Shown here piece after piece: positions 7,526 to 17,568 of a stretch of DNA of 64,000 nucleotides. The translations under genes and the position numbers were made by a program. The notes under the pieces were generated by a model. It saw only the letters and a program-made list of their open reading frames with translations. It was not told the origin of the DNA and ran no database searches. Each line of letters opens with the position of its first letter. Within the stretch, counting starts at the first letter, position 1. Source of the stretch: Morganella morganii (GTDB lineage: Bacteria; Pseudomonadota; Gammaproteobacteria; Enterobacterales; Enterobacteriaceae); assembly GCF_019242955.1 (NCBI RefSeq), contig NZ_CP066129.1:744001-808000 (forward strand), given 5' to 3'.

Positions 7526-10396
7526 TTACATTTTGCCCAGGCCGCGCAGGATTTTTTCCGGTGTGAAGTGCCATTCACGCAGCCAGACACCACAGGCATC
7601 ATGAATGGCCGTGGCGATGGCCGGTGCAGCGCCGTTAACCGCGATTTCCGAGATGGATTTCGCGCCGTACGGGCCGACCTGATCATCACTCGGCACCAGG
7701 AACGCGCGGAAATCACGCGGAATATCGCCGATCTTCGGTGCGCCGTAGGTTTTCAGATCGCGGGTCAGCGGCACACCTTTGGCGTCGTAGCGGATCTCTT
7801 CCGACATACTGTGGCCGATAGCACGCATGGAGGCACCGTAAATCTGACCCAGGGCCAGATCCGGGTTCACCGGCGTACCGCAGTCGAGCAGGGCGTAGAA
7901 TTTATCCAGGCGGATCTCACCGGTACGGGTGTTCACCGCCACCTCGGCAAAGTTTGCCCCGTACGGGAAGGCAAAGTCCGGGGTGATATAGCTGGCGTTT
8001 GCCACCAGCACACCAAACCCGGTACCGCCTTCGGCAGCGTGTGCCAGATCCCCGAAGCTGATTTCACCTTTCTTACCGCGCACCACACCCGGTGCCGCAA
8101 GGGTGACATCCTCCGCCGGCTCACCGATTTGTGCCGCACCGTGGAACAGGATTTTCTTGCGCAGATTCTCTGCCGCCATTTTTGCCGCATTACCGGAGAA
8201 GCAGGTACCGGAGGAGGCATACGCCCCTTTATCAAACAGCGCATGGTCAGTATCCCCGGAGATAACATGGATATCATCCGGGCAGCAGCACAGCACTTCG
8301 GCGGTCAGTTTTTTGACCACGGTATCCAGACCGGTCCCGATATCCGCACCACCGGAGTGGACGATAAAGGTGCCGTCAGATTCCAGTTTGACCATACAGT
8401 TTGCCTGGTCGATATCCGGAATCCCGGATTTCTGCATGATAATCGCCACGCCGCGTCCGGTTTTCCAGTCGCCGTCCTGTTTGCGCGGGGAATCCCAGTC
8501 GATAAGCTCACGGCCTTTTTTCAGGATCGGGCCGAGGGCGCAGCTTGCAGCGGTCGGCACGGATGTCGGCATTTTACCTTCGCCTATAGCACCGAGGATC
8601 TTCAGTTCCTGGCCTTCATGCACGCGGTTGATTTCAATCAGATCCAGCAGATCGATATTCAGTTCTTTCGCCAGTTCGGCCAGGATCATGGTCAGGGCGA
8701 AGTTACCTTTCGGTGCCCCGTAACCCTGATATGCCCCGGTCGGACAGATGTTGGAGTAGTAAGTGGTGACCTGGAAATCGACGTTATCACACGGGTAGAG
8801 CGGCAGTGACAGCGCCGGGCCGTTACTCGGTACAGTGAGTGAGTGGTTACCGTAAGGGCCGGTGTTCGCCAGGAATTCCATGTTGATGGCGGTGATTTTC
8901 CCGTCTTTTTTCGCGCCCAGTTTGATTTTCACTTTCGCCACATGGCGGCTGGTGTTCGCGATAAACTCTTCTTCACGGGTGTAGCGGAATGACACCGGAC
9001 GGCCGGTAACATACGTCGCCCACGCACAAACCTCTTCCAGCAGGATATCCTGTTTGGAGCCGAAGCCGCCGCCGACACGCTCTTTGATCACATGTACTTT
9101 GTTCTGTTTCAGGCCGAGAATACGCGCCACCTGGCGGCGTAAGTGCCACGGCACCTGAGTGGAGGCGTGGATCACCAGACGGTCACCGTTCATATAGGTG
9201 TAGCAGATATGCGGTTCGGTCGGGCACTGCTGAACCTGGCGGGATTCATAGGTGCGCTCGATAACGGTATCCGCTTCCGCAAAGCCTTTATCCAGATCCC
9301 CGATATGGCCGTGAACTCCGGCAGCAATGTTTTTGCACGGTTTTGCGCCGATCGGGAAGTTAATCTGCAAATGTTCGCCGCGATCTGCCGCGTTCTTATT
9401 CTGCTCGGCCAGGTCAGCCGGTGCGCCGTTAACATAAATTACCGGCTCATCATGCACCAGCGGTGCGCCATCGGCTTTGGCTTCATCGATAGACAGTACC
9501 GGTTTCAGCACATCATAGCTGACTTCAATTAAAGATAATGCTTTCAGTGCGATAGCTTCGTTTTCTGCCACAACGGCGGCGACACGGTCACCGACGTGAC
9601 GGAGTTTTTTACCGAACATCCGGCGGTCAAGCGGAGACGGTTCCGGCGCACTCTGTCCGCCCGGGGTGTAATACACATCCGGACAGTTTTTGTGGGTTAT
9701 CACATGCACCACACCCGGCAGTGCTTCGGCTTTGCTGACATCGAGATGAGTGATCAGCGCGTGCGCGTGCGGGCTGCGCAGCATTTTGATGACGCAGGTA
9801 TTGGCCGGAATACGATCTTCCACATAGCACGGTTTTGCCTGCACCATCACGGCAGCATCAGTTTTCGGTGTGACTTTCCCGACAACAGTCAGGTCATCAC
9901 GGAACGCCGGGGCGTTATCGGCTTTGTAGTGCGGATCTTTGCGGCGTTTCACCAGCAGATCAATAACTTCATAGAATTGCTGATAACCGGCGTCACGGCT
10001 GAACAGACCGGAAAGCGCATCATCAATCTGATCGCGATCCGGTTCCGGGATGCGTTTGATCAGGTCAGTCAGGATCAGGGCAGCGGCCGGGTCGTTATAA
10101 CCGGACTGGATCACCCCCACATCGACCATGGCCTGCTGAACATCACTCAGTTCATTCCATTTGCCGAGTGATTCGGCGGTTTCAATCACTGCGCCTTCCA
10201 GTTGTGCGGCGATCAGCAGCGAGGCGTTAACAATACGGCCGTTGAATAAAATGGCGTCGGAGCCTGCGAAGCCGTAGCCGTCATCACTGTTACGCACCGA
10301 GTGCATACCCAGGCTGAACAGAATAGTGCGGACATTTTCGCCCGGAATGCAATCAAGCGAATGCGGGGTGCCGTTAAGTATAAAATGGACGTTCAT
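7526..10396 (-). CDS. xdhD: Selenium-dependent xanthine dehydrogenase/hydroxylase XdhD
   Basis: A 956-residue molybdenum hydroxylase, the same size and sequence pattern as E. coli XdhD (YgfN). The N-terminal 190 residues resemble a degenerate 2Fe-2S domain lacking the expected cysteine clusters but retaining an all-helical remnant (MVDVGVIQSGYNDPAAALIL). The rest is the large molybdopterin domain with GGGFGSKQD in the middle and GAKSISEIAVNGAA near the end, which carries the catalytic glutamate. The family acts on purines or related heterocycles and depends on a labile selenium ligand, not selenocysteine; no in-frame stop is present. It is four bases downstream of ygfM, which would supply the FAD subunit. 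GGAGG precedes the ATG. Confidence 0.93.
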   Translation of the reverse strand: MNVHFILNGTPHSLDCIPGENVRTILFSLGMHSVRNSDDGYGFAGSDAILFNGRIVNASLLIAAQLEGAVIETAESLGKWNELSDVQQAMVDVGVIQSGYNDPAAALILTDLIKRIPEPDRDQIDDALSGLFSRDAGYQQFYEVIDLLVKRRKDPHYKADNAPAFRDDLTVVGKVTPKTDAAVMVQAKPCYVEDRIPANTCVIKMLRSPHAHALITHLDVSKAEALPGVVHVITHKNCPDVYYTPGGQSAPEPSPLDRRMFGKKLRHVGDRVAAVVAENEAIALKALSLIEVSYDVLKPVLSIDEAKADGAPLVHDEPVIYVNGAPADLAEQNKNAADRGEHLQINFPIGAKPCKNIAAGVHGHIGDLDKGFAEADTVIERTYESRQVQQCPTEPHICYTYMNGDRLVIHASTQVPWHLRRQVARILGLKQNKVHVIKERVGGGFGSKQDILLEEVCAWATYVTGRPVSFRYTREEEFIANTSRHVAKVKIKLGAKKDGKITAINMEFLANTGPYGNHSLTVPSNGPALSLPLYPCDNVDFQVTTYYSNICPTGAYQGYGAPKGNFALTMILAELAKELNIDLLDLIEINRVHEGQELKILGAIGEGKMPTSVPTAASCALGPILKKGRELIDWDSPRKQDGDWKTGRGVAIIMQKSGIPDIDQANCMVKLESDGTFIVHSGGADIGTGLDTVVKKLTAEVLCCCPDDIHVISGDTDHALFDKGAYASSGTCFSGNAAKMAAENLRKKILFHGAAQIGEPAEDVTLAAPGVVRGKKGEISFGDLAHAAEGGTGFGVLVANASYITPDFAFPYGANFAEVAVNTRTGEIRLDKFYALLDCGTPVNPDLALGQIYGASMRAIGHSMSEEIRYDAKGVPLTRDLKTYGAPKIGDIPRDFRAFLVPSDDQVGPYGAKSISEIAVNGAAPAIATAIHDACGVWLREWHFTPEKILRGLGKM

Positions 10397-10400
10397 TTCG

Positions 10401-11174
10401 TTATTCCTCCCCCATTTGCCGGCAGTCTGTCAGCAGGTCTGAAACTAAAATTCCGGTGATATAGCGTTTGTATTCTTCACTGCCCAGCAAATCCGCTTTC
10501 GGCTTCACCGCCTGACTGACGGCTTTTTCCAGCGCTTCCCCGCTGAGGTTTTTTGCTTCGATCTGTTGCAGGCGGCTGATACCGCAGCCAACACCATCAA
10601 CCGCAATCCGCCGCTCATTATTGCCGGTCAGAGCCACCGCGGCGGTGACGACAGACCAGCCGTCCGCTGTTTCGCGGACCGTGCGGGTGGCGCAGCGGCG
10701 GAACGGGTCCTGTAAAATCAGATGGGTGATCAGGCGGTCATCCGGAGCGGCAAGATAGCTTTCCAGCGAAATGACATCATTGCTGGCCAGCTGAACCTGT
10801 GCATCCAGCACCAGCAGCACCGGCAGCAGAGTATGTTCGCGCTGACAGGCGGCGATCTCCCCGCCGATGGTGGCCTGATTACGGATGTGGCGTGAATAAA
10901 CGAAACCGAGCGCATCATACAGCGCACGCGGGATAAGCGGGCTTTCACGCAGCGCTTCCAGCGTGACAACCGCACCGATACGCAGAATGCCGTCCTGCCA
11001 CTCAATGGATTGCAGCGGCAGCAGTGACAGTGAGATAGCGACAGTGCGGTCAGTTTTGGTCGGTACCGCATTCAGTTTACTGCCGCCCGCAAACCAGACG
11101 GCGCTTTCCTGAAAGCGTTGTTTCAGCTCAGTTGCCTGCGCTAAGGTGGCAGGGCGGAAAAATTGTTCGATCAT
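10401..11174 (-). CDS. ygfM: FAD-binding subunit of the molybdenum hydroxylase (YgfM)
   Basis: A 257-residue protein of the xanthine dehydrogenase medium subunit family (CoxM/CutM type). It begins with the typical FFRPATLAQATEL segment and has the flavin-contact motif AGGSKLNAVPTK (about residues 30-41) and the second motif ATIGGEIA (about 100-107). It should pass electrons between XdhD and FAD. It lies between ssnA and xdhD in the same order as in E. coli and is probably co-translated with xdhD, whose start follows by four bases. AGGGG lies upstream of the ATG. Confidence 0.9.
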   Translation of the reverse strand: MIEQFFRPATLAQATELKQRFQESAVWFAGGSKLNAVPTKTDRTVAISLSLLPLQSIEWQDGILRIGAVVTLEALRESPLIPRALYDALGFVYSRHIRNQATIGGEIAACQREHTLLPVLLVLDAQVQLASNDVISLESYLAAPDDRLITHLILQDPFRRCATRTVRETADGWSVVTAAVALTGNNERRIAVDGVGCGISRLQQIEAKNLSGEALEKAVSQAVKPKADLLGSEEYKRYITGILVSDLLTDCRQMGEE

Positions 11175-11198
11175 GGGTTACCCCTACATTGCTCTTCA

Positions 11199-11221
11199 GA
11201 CCTGCGGCACTGCCGCAGGTC
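11199..11221. other. Intercistronic hairpin between ssnA and ygfM
   Basis: GACCTGCGGCA and TGCCGCAGGTC form a perfect inverted repeat around a single base (in practice a 9-base stem with a 5-base loop). The T-run lies on the plus strand, opposite to transcription, so it is more likely an mRNA-stability or processing structure than a terminator for the minus-strand operon. Confidence 0.5.
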
Positions 11222-11233
11222 ATGGTTTTTTTA

Positions 11234-12559
11234 TTACAGTGCGTCCATCCGGGCCCACATCTTTTTCGCGGCTTTGCGTGCTTCTGCAAAGAGCGGTCCG
11301 GTATCAAACGGGAACTGACGGTTTTCATACACCATCACACCATCGACCATCACGCTGTTGACACTGTTGGAGCCTAAACCGAAGGCCAGGTGGCCCGGCA
11401 GGTTATCCCCGGTGAACGGTGTCGGCGGTGTGTAATCACAAATGGTCAGGTCAGCCTGATAACCGGCTTCCACGCGGCCGAACTGTTTGCCGAAGTTGCG
11501 TGCCAGCAGGCGGTTGCCGTTCCACAGGAAACGGGTAAAGCTGTCCGGCCACATCGGACCGCCCGCATCGCGGTGTTTGAAGAAAGCAAACTTCATTTCT
11601 TCTAACATATCGGAGCCGATACCGTCCGTGCCGAGCACCACGTTGTTGTAGTCACCCAGACGGTGGTTGTAGCCGACGTGGTTGTTCATATTGGAGCGGG
11701 CGTTGTGAACCAGGAAGCCATCTTTTTTATTCAGCAGCTCAATATCTGCGGAAGAAAGATACAGGCCGTGGGCGATCAGGGTTTTTTCATCAATCAGATC
11801 AAATTCACCGAGGCGGATCAGCAAATCCTTACCGTATTTGTCATGGCTGAAAGAGACGTCATAACTGTCTTCCGCCGCATGGATGTGCAGGCCGCGGCCG
11901 GTTTTTTTAATCGCTTCGCGCAGCATTTTCAGGCCTTCATCTGCTACGGTAAACGGTGCGTGCGCCCCGATATGGGCTTCCACCAGATAGCGGGATTTAC
12001 CGCTTTTGCGCTCGCTGTCGATAAGCTCCGCAAAGGCGATATTTTCCTCAACTCCGGCTTCCAGCTCTTTCAGGCCGCCGTTGCGGTCAGTGGTTTCGTA
12101 GCAGGTCATGCCGCGCAGGCCGGCTTTCAGGAAGCCGTCACGCAGGGTTTTCAGGGAACCGGCGATATAGTTTGGTGAGGCGTGGTGATCAATCACCGAG
12201 GTACAGCCGCTCTTAATCGCTTCGAGGGAACAGATAAGGCCGCTGTAATAGAGGGATTCCTCATCCAGTGCGCGGTCGAGGCGCCACCACAGATTTTTCA
12301 GGGTGGAGATAAAATCCGGGCTTGGCGCGATATTCGCCATGATGCCGCGTGATAAACCGGAATAGAAGTGGTTGTGAGAGCAGACAATCCCCGGCATCAC
12401 CAGTTTGCCGTTCATCTCTTTGACTTCCGCGCCCGGGTAACGGGAATGAAGCCCGTTACCCACAGCGGCAATTTTGTCACCCTCAATGGCGATATCGACC
12501 CCTTCGCGGATTTGCGCCGGTTCGAACTCAGTGATGGTGGCGTTTTTCAGAATCAGCAT
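11234..12559 (-). CDS. ssnA: SsnA amidohydrolase of the purine-degradation cluster
   Basis: A 441-residue amidohydrolase/chlorohydrolase-like protein matching E. coli SsnA (about 442 residues). Metal-ligand motifs are visible: CSHNHFYSG near residue 60, EAHIGAHAPF, HIHAAED, LIAHGLY, and VLGTDGIGSD near residue 310. E. coli SsnA was first described for an effect on stationary-phase viability; in gut bacteria the gene travels with ygfK, xdhD, hyuA and ygeWXY in clusters linked to anaerobic purine and uric acid breakdown. The exact substrate is not settled. Its start lies two bases after the ygfK stop, indicating translational coupling. Confidence 0.92.
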   Translation of the reverse strand: MLILKNATITEFEPAQIREGVDIAIEGDKIAAVGNGLHSRYPGAEVKEMNGKLVMPGIVCSHNHFYSGLSRGIMANIAPSPDFISTLKNLWWRLDRALDEESLYYSGLICSLEAIKSGCTSVIDHHASPNYIAGSLKTLRDGFLKAGLRGMTCYETTDRNGGLKELEAGVEENIAFAELIDSERKSGKSRYLVEAHIGAHAPFTVADEGLKMLREAIKKTGRGLHIHAAEDSYDVSFSHDKYGKDLLIRLGEFDLIDEKTLIAHGLYLSSADIELLNKKDGFLVHNARSNMNNHVGYNHRLGDYNNVVLGTDGIGSDMLEEMKFAFFKHRDAGGPMWPDSFTRFLWNGNRLLARNFGKQFGRVEAGYQADLTICDYTPPTPFTGDNLPGHLAFGLGSNSVNSVMVDGVMVYENRQFPFDTGPLFAEARKAAKKMWARMDAL

Positions 12560-12561
12560 AA

Positions 12562-15500
12562 TTATTTCTCCACCCGGCCTAACAGATAACGATAGTGTTT
12601 ATGAACATGGCTCATGATGCGGCACATCTCTTCCAGTTCCTGCGGAACCCGGCTGAATTCCCCGTCAGCATCGAGTTGCAGTTTGCTGACTTTGCCGTCC
12701 AGGCGGACAGTAAAGGTGCTGCCGTCAGCCAGGAAGCCCGGGTTGGTGCTGTTTTCGAAGTCTTCCGGCAGGCTGAAGATAGTGACTTTGTCTTTGTACG
12801 GCTTGCCCTGCCACGGACAGAACTGGGCACAGTTACCGCACTCGTTACACATCGCATCCAGGTGCAGGGTCTGATAACGGTTACGGAAGCCCGGAATCGC
12901 CACGGAAATATTGGCGCGGTTCGGGCACACATCCACACATTTCGCACAGATATAGTTACATTCCAGGCAGCGCTCTGCTTCCTGTTTCACGAACGCTTCG
13001 CGGTCGTCGCTGTCCACCATCTGCACGGCGATAGCGCCTTTGCGGTCAGTGATATCCTGCGGGTCGACATTGAGCCAGTATTTATCACTGTAGTGAGAGA
13101 GGATATTTTCGCGCTCCAGAATGGCATCCGTTGCACGGCCCGCATCACCGATAGCCGCCACGATAGAAGACGGGCCGCTCTGTACGTCACCAATCAGGAA
13201 CACATTGGCTCGGGTGGTTTCACCGCTGTTGCGGTATACCGCAGGCCAGCCGTCATCGCCCATCGGTACACCGATTTGTGACAGCACTTCGCAGTCCTGC
13301 TGTTCGCCGATAGCGGTGATCACGCTGTCGATTTTCAGGGTGACAGTCTCTTCTGTCGCCACCGGACGGCGGCGTCCTGATTCATCCGGCTCACCCAGCT
13401 TCATGGTGCGGACCAGCAGGGTGCCGTCAGCATTGAACTGCTCCGGATTGTGCAGGAACATGAATTTCACATCATCTTCCACCGCTTCTTCATACTCTTC
13501 CGGCCAGGCCGGCATTTCTGCCTGAGAGCGGCGGTAGATAACGGTCACATCTTCCACACCGGCAATCCGTTTGGCGGCGCGGGCGCAGTCCATCGCGGTG
13601 TTACCGGCACCGATAACGGCAACATGTTTGCCCATTTTCAGCGGTGCGTTGTTGTTGTAGTCATGCAGGAACGGCAGGGATTTATAGACGTTACGGTTAT
13701 CCCCGGCGAGTTTCACGCCGCTGTTTTTATCTGTCCCGATCCCGACCAGCACATAGGTGAAACCCTGCTCCATCAGCTTATCAACGGTCAGACGCGGGTC
13801 ACAGCCGTATTCAAATTTCACGCCGTGGTCAGCGACGAACTGAATATCATGTTCGATGGTTTCACGCGGGATGCGGAAGTGCGGGATGATATTCGCCACC
13901 ACACCACCGGCATTGGCTTCTTTCTCAAATACCGTCACCGGATGACCGGCACGGGCGAGGAAATACCCGGCCGCCAGACCCGCAGGACCGGCACCAATCA
14001 CCGCCACCGGATTTTTATCACCGGAACCGGCCGGTTTGTGCCAGCGGGCTTTGTACTCTTTCCAGCCTTTTTCCACCGCCACTTTTTTCAGTTCGCGGAT
14101 ATTCAGCGCGCTTTCGTAATCCAGACGGGTACAGTTGTACTGGCACTGGTGATCACAGATATGACCGGTGATAGCCGGCAGAGCGTTGCGCTGGTAAATC
14201 AGTTCCAGCGCATCCGTATAGCGTCCTTCGCCCAGCAGGCGGATATACTCAGGGATATCCTGTTTGATGGCACAGGCGGTCACACACGGTGCGACATAGC
14301 AGTCGGTCAGCGGCAGCGGGCCGCCCGCATCGATTTCCTGATCTGATTTCCAGTGTTTCTGGGTATATTCCATACTGACGGCGCGTTCTGCCAGCGCATT
14401 CAGTTTACCCACATCAATCTGCGTCATGCCCCACGCATCAGATTCATCCAGCTCGCGCAGGCACTCGGTCTGACGCATATAACCGCCCGGTTTCAGCAGG
14501 TCAGTTGCCATGGTGATAGGACGGATACCGGATTCAAAAATATCGCGGATATTAAATTTGCTGGCACCGCCGGAGTAAGAAACCGGCAGTTTGCCGTCAA
14601 AATGGCGGGAAAGCAGTGCGGCAACGTTGATGGAAAGCGGGAACAGGGCGCGGCCGGACATATACATCTCACCGCCCGGTAAGCGCCCTTTATTATTGAT
14701 GGTGCCGAGGGTGTTGGTCAGTTTCACCCCGAAGCCACGGTTTACTTCCTTCGCCAGATCCAGCAGGCGCTGTAACATCTCGAGGGCGCGATCCAGTTTC
14801 AGGTCATGAGAAAATGACTCCTCACTCAGCCCGATATAATCAAAACCGCAGGTATCGAGGATTTCACGGACACGCGCAAAGCCGAGCAGTGTCGGGTTCA
14901 GCTTCACATAGGTGTTGATGCGTTTCTCTTCCAGCATGTAGCGGCAGATAGCCTCGATTTCATCCGGCGGACAGCCGTGCATGGTGGAGAGGGTCACGCC
15001 TTTGGATAAATCACCCGGTACACGGTCAGTCATAGCCAGAAGATCGGCTTTGCGATCGTCAAGACCCAGCTCTTTCAGGAAGCCCGGACGGGAAATAAAG
15101 GCTTTCATTTCCTCACGGTATTTCGCGAAGACCGGTAACTGGGAGGAATCCATCATCGCGTGGATATACTGCTGCATACGCGGCTGTTTAATCCCTTCCA
15201 GGTTATAACCGACACTCATATTAAAGATGAAGGATTTGGCCTCGCCTTTGGTGCGCGGGTCAAAAATGGCTTCTAACAAATGAAGGGCAAACCAGGCTTT
15301 GAGGTATTCGTCGTGGGCTTTCGGCAGGGTAAATTCGGTGGACCATTCGGTATTGAAACATTCGTCCTGAGCATCGATACACGGCTTTTCGAGCTCCAGT
15401 TCATCGAGGATCTGAACCGTTTTCACCTCGATAAAACGGCCGCCGGTCAGCCAGGAAACCACAATATTCTGAGCAAGCTGAGTATGGGGACCGGCCGCAG

Positions 15501-15672
15501 GGCCGATCGGCGTCTCGCAGGTTTCACCGAAGACGGACATCAGAGGATGCTGATGCTCTCTGCGGTAAAACTGCCGTTCATTGATACCAAAAATGGAACG
15601 GCTCGCCTTATATTCTTCAAAGATCCGGTTCAGAAGTTCGCCGAACGGGACGGGACGCATTATATCTCCCAT
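12562..15672 (-). CDS. ygfK: YgfK, iron-sulfur oxidoreductase with GltD-like domain
   Basis: A 1036-residue protein, close to E. coli YgfK (1032). Residues 1-450 are dihydroorotate/dihydropyrimidine dehydrogenase-like. The middle carries a cysteine-rich segment (CVTACAIKQDIPEYI, then CDHQCQYNC) and two dinucleotide-binding motifs (VIGAGPAGLAAGYFLARAG and VIGAGNTAMDCARAAKR). The C-terminus has two ferredoxin-like 4Fe-4S clusters (CAKCVDVCP and CNECGNCAQFCPW). It probably moves electrons between NAD(P)H and the molybdenum hydroxylases or reduces a pathway intermediate. A longer frame runs to 15852, but MGDIMRP at 15672 matches the family start and has AAGGAG six bases upstream, so I use it. It heads the operon ygfK-ssnA-ygfM-xdhD-guaD-ghxQ and has a sigma-54-like promoter. 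Confidence 0.93.
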   Translation of the reverse strand: MGDIMRPVPFGELLNRIFEEYKASRSIFGINERQFYRREHQHPLMSVFGETCETPIGPAAGPHTQLAQNIVVSWLTGGRFIEVKTVQILDELELEKPCIDAQDECFNTEWSTEFTLPKAHDEYLKAWFALHLLEAIFDPRTKGEAKSFIFNMSVGYNLEGIKQPRMQQYIHAMMDSSQLPVFAKYREEMKAFISRPGFLKELGLDDRKADLLAMTDRVPGDLSKGVTLSTMHGCPPDEIEAICRYMLEEKRINTYVKLNPTLLGFARVREILDTCGFDYIGLSEESFSHDLKLDRALEMLQRLLDLAKEVNRGFGVKLTNTLGTINNKGRLPGGEMYMSGRALFPLSINVAALLSRHFDGKLPVSYSGGASKFNIRDIFESGIRPITMATDLLKPGGYMRQTECLRELDESDAWGMTQIDVGKLNALAERAVSMEYTQKHWKSDQEIDAGGPLPLTDCYVAPCVTACAIKQDIPEYIRLLGEGRYTDALELIYQRNALPAITGHICDHQCQYNCTRLDYESALNIRELKKVAVEKGWKEYKARWHKPAGSGDKNPVAVIGAGPAGLAAGYFLARAGHPVTVFEKEANAGGVVANIIPHFRIPRETIEHDIQFVADHGVKFEYGCDPRLTVDKLMEQGFTYVLVGIGTDKNSGVKLAGDNRNVYKSLPFLHDYNNNAPLKMGKHVAVIGAGNTAMDCARAAKRIAGVEDVTVIYRRSQAEMPAWPEEYEEAVEDDVKFMFLHNPEQFNADGTLLVRTMKLGEPDESGRRRPVATEETVTLKIDSVITAIGEQQDCEVLSQIGVPMGDDGWPAVYRNSGETTRANVFLIGDVQSGPSSIVAAIGDAGRATDAILERENILSHYSDKYWLNVDPQDITDRKGAIAVQMVDSDDREAFVKQEAERCLECNYICAKCVDVCPNRANISVAIPGFRNRYQTLHLDAMCNECGNCAQFCPWQGKPYKDKVTIFSLPEDFENSTNPGFLADGSTFTVRLDGKVSKLQLDADGEFSRVPQELEEMCRIMSHVHKHYRYLLGRVEK

Positions 15673-15743
15673 AAAACTCTCCTTGCTGCAATATGAGGGG
15701 GCATGCCGGTGGAGCGGGACATGCAACTGTATGCACTCACAGT

Positions 15744-15759
15744 TGCAACAATTACGCCA
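15744..15759 (-). promoter_or_regulatory. Sigma-54 (-24/-12) promoter of the ygfK operon
   Basis: On the minus strand TGGCGTAATTGTTGCA fits the RpoN pattern TGGC-N7-TTGCW, with GG and GC at the required spacing, 72-87 bases upstream of the chosen ygfK start. The AT-rich 345-base gap (15673-16017) otherwise holds no gene. It contains a CRP-like or activator-like element TGTGAAACAGCTCGCA at 15836-15851, about 80 bases upstream of the promoter. Confidence 0.7.
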
Positions 15760-16017
15760 GGATTGTTTGCAGCCGCCGATTTCGCGTTCAGAGAAATAAA
15801 AAAAATGTGAGATAAATCTAATCTTAGCAGCAAAGTGTGAAACAGCTCGCACAGCGCTAAATGAGAATATGAATCAATAAAAAATATCTTTATTACCATG
15901 GGATTAACATGTGAATAAGATTCTCAAAAAAAGAAAAAACGTATCACATTGATAATGGAAAAATGATGTTAACAATTAATGTTATTAATGGGATGGATGT
16001 AATAGTGTACATCCGGA

Positions 16018-16653
16018 TTACCCGCGATAATGCTGATAAACCTCCGGCGTATCGATATCGGTAATCACCGCATCACTCTGCATATTCAGGAAACGGTGCG
16101 GACCGGTCAGCAGCCGTTTTTTCATGGTATTACCCGCCGGATGTGACAGTGCCGCGAGCAGACATGCGCGGGAGAGCAGCACGGGATGGCCCGGAACTTG
16201 CTTGTAACAGGGAAGGAGTGCGGCATCACCACGCTGTGCCCACAGCGTCTGCCAGATTTCTGGGGTGAGGAACGGCACATCACCGTGGGTGAGAAAACAG
16301 TATTCGCTGGTCACCGCCTGTGCGGCCAGGCGCTGTGAGGAGAGCAGTCCGGTTTCGTATTCCGGATTATAAAGAATATGAATGCGTTTTACGGACTGAT
16401 AACGCGCGGCCAGTTCCGCGCCGCGAAAGCCGGTCACCAGGATGACCCTGTGACAAAAATGCAGTGCATTAGCCAGACTGGTGTCCAGCAAAGTGGCACC
16501 GCCGCGGCCCCACGGCAGCATCATTTTCCATTCACCCATCCGTGAGGAGAGCCCGGCCGCCGTCATGATGCAGTCTGTTTCCTGCGGGCAATACGGCTTA
16601 CGGATCGATAAATAGGATAAAGCGGTATCGGCTGAGGTCAGGTGAGACGGCAT
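16018..16653 (-). CDS. mocA: MocA-type molybdenum cofactor nucleotidyltransferase (YgfJ)
   Basis: A nucleotidyltransferase of about 211 residues resembling E. coli MocA/YgfJ, which forms molybdopterin cytosine dinucleotide for molybdenum hydroxylases. Key features are the nucleotide-binding start IMTAAGLSSRMGEWKMMLPW, the metal-binding LTHGDVPFL segment and PGHPVLLSRACL. The open frame extends to 16725, but that would overlap the divergent yqeC start (16713). An ATG at 16653 removes the overlap, with GGAG 12 bases upstream; the exact start is uncertain and the protein has a longer N-terminus than E. coli YgfJ (192). It lies between the ygfK operon and yqeC-yqeB, as expected for a maturation gene. 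Confidence 0.85.
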   Translation of the reverse strand: MPSHLTSADTALSYLSIRKPYCPQETDCIMTAAGLSSRMGEWKMMLPWGRGGATLLDTSLANALHFCHRVILVTGFRGAELAARYQSVKRIHILYNPEYETGLLSSQRLAAQAVTSEYCFLTHGDVPFLTPEIWQTLWAQRGDAALLPCYKQVPGHPVLLSRACLLAALSHPAGNTMKKRLLTGPHRFLNMQSDAVITDIDTPEVYQHYRG

Positions 16654-16712
16654 AATGGATATACACTCCGCTGATAAACATAGAAAGTGACTGATATTCA
16701 AAGGATTCGGTA

Positions 16713-17528
16713 ATGACGATGACAACGGCTCTCAATACACAGATCCCTGTCCGAAGTTGCGCCACTATACCTGAACCGCTGCGCCGGTTATGTGATACAC
16801 ATCCGGGCGGCCATGCAATGGTGATCAGTATCGTCGGTGCGGGCGGCAAAACCAGCTGCCTGTTCTGGCTGGCACGGGCTTTTTCCCGGTTAGGAAAAAA
16901 GGTGATGATCACCACCACCACGCATATGTTTCTGCCCCGGGAGGGGTTTCCGGTCATTCTCGCCTGTCATCCGGTCCGCCTGCCGGATGCGGTGACAAAT
17001 CGCGGCTCATTTGCCTGTTATACCGGCTGGAACCCGCAGAATAATAAGGTCAGCGGTTTCTCCTCTGCGGATATTAATGCCCTGGCGGAGCAGAATGCCG
17101 TTGATGTTATTTTAGCCGAAGCTGACGGAGCTCGCGGTTTTGGCATAAAAGCGCCGGCTGAGCATGAACCTTGCATACCTGATTACAGTGATTGTGTTAT
17201 TGCTGTGACAGACGGCCGGCTTCTGGGGACGCCTGTCGGGCCTGATAATGTACACCGGTGGTCACATTTCTCTGCCGTTACCGGCTTAAACAGCGGTGAT
17301 ACGCTGGGTTTGGGGGCGATAAGCCGCCTGATCCGGCACCCGCAGGGGATGTGGAAATCAGCACCGCCGGATGCATTACGGATCTGGCTGATAAACCGTT
17401 TTTCTCAAAATGAGAATTTTTCGCCGGACATACTGGCAGACTGGCTCCGCGGCACACCGCTGAACGCAGTATGGTTCGGTGCCGTCAGGGAAGATCCCGC
17501 AATTACACACATATTGCAGCGACAATAA
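16713..17528 (+). CDS. yqeC: Putative selenium-dependent hydroxylase accessory protein YqeC
   Basis: A 271-residue protein of the YqeC family, found with selenium-dependent molybdenum hydroxylases. A P-loop is visible at about residues 42-48 (SIVGAGGKTSCLFWLARAF), followed by VMITTTTHMF and VILAEADGARGFGIKAPAEH, typical of the family and suggesting nucleotide-dependent cofactor processing. The proposed role is handling of the labile selenium ligand; the reaction is not known to me. AAGGA lies seven bases before the ATG. It is divergent from mocA and followed by yqeB 40 bases later. Confidence 0.9.
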   Translation: MTMTTALNTQIPVRSCATIPEPLRRLCDTHPGGHAMVISIVGAGGKTSCLFWLARAFSRLGKKVMITTTTHMFLPREGFPVILACHPVRLPDAVTNRGSFACYTGWNPQNNKVSGFSSADINALAEQNAVDVILAEADGARGFGIKAPAEHEPCIPDYSDCVIAVTDGRLLGTPVGPDNVHRWSHFSAVTGLNSGDTLGLGAISRLIRHPQGMWKSAPPDALRIWLINRFSQNENFSPDILADWLRGTPLNAVWFGAVREDPAITHILQRQ

Positions 17529-17568
17529 TATCAATGATAAATGCAGGGATATCCATTGAGGTCTGTTT

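Noticed and set aside
7568-8809. 413-codon plus-strand frame opposite xdhD
   Set aside because: Long antisense frame produced by GC-rich codon bias; xdhD on the other strand is unmistakable.
15673-15852. 60 extra N-terminal residues for YgfK
   Set aside because: They translate the promoter region, including the sigma-54 element, and are not part of the family; the MGDIM start has a good ribosome site.
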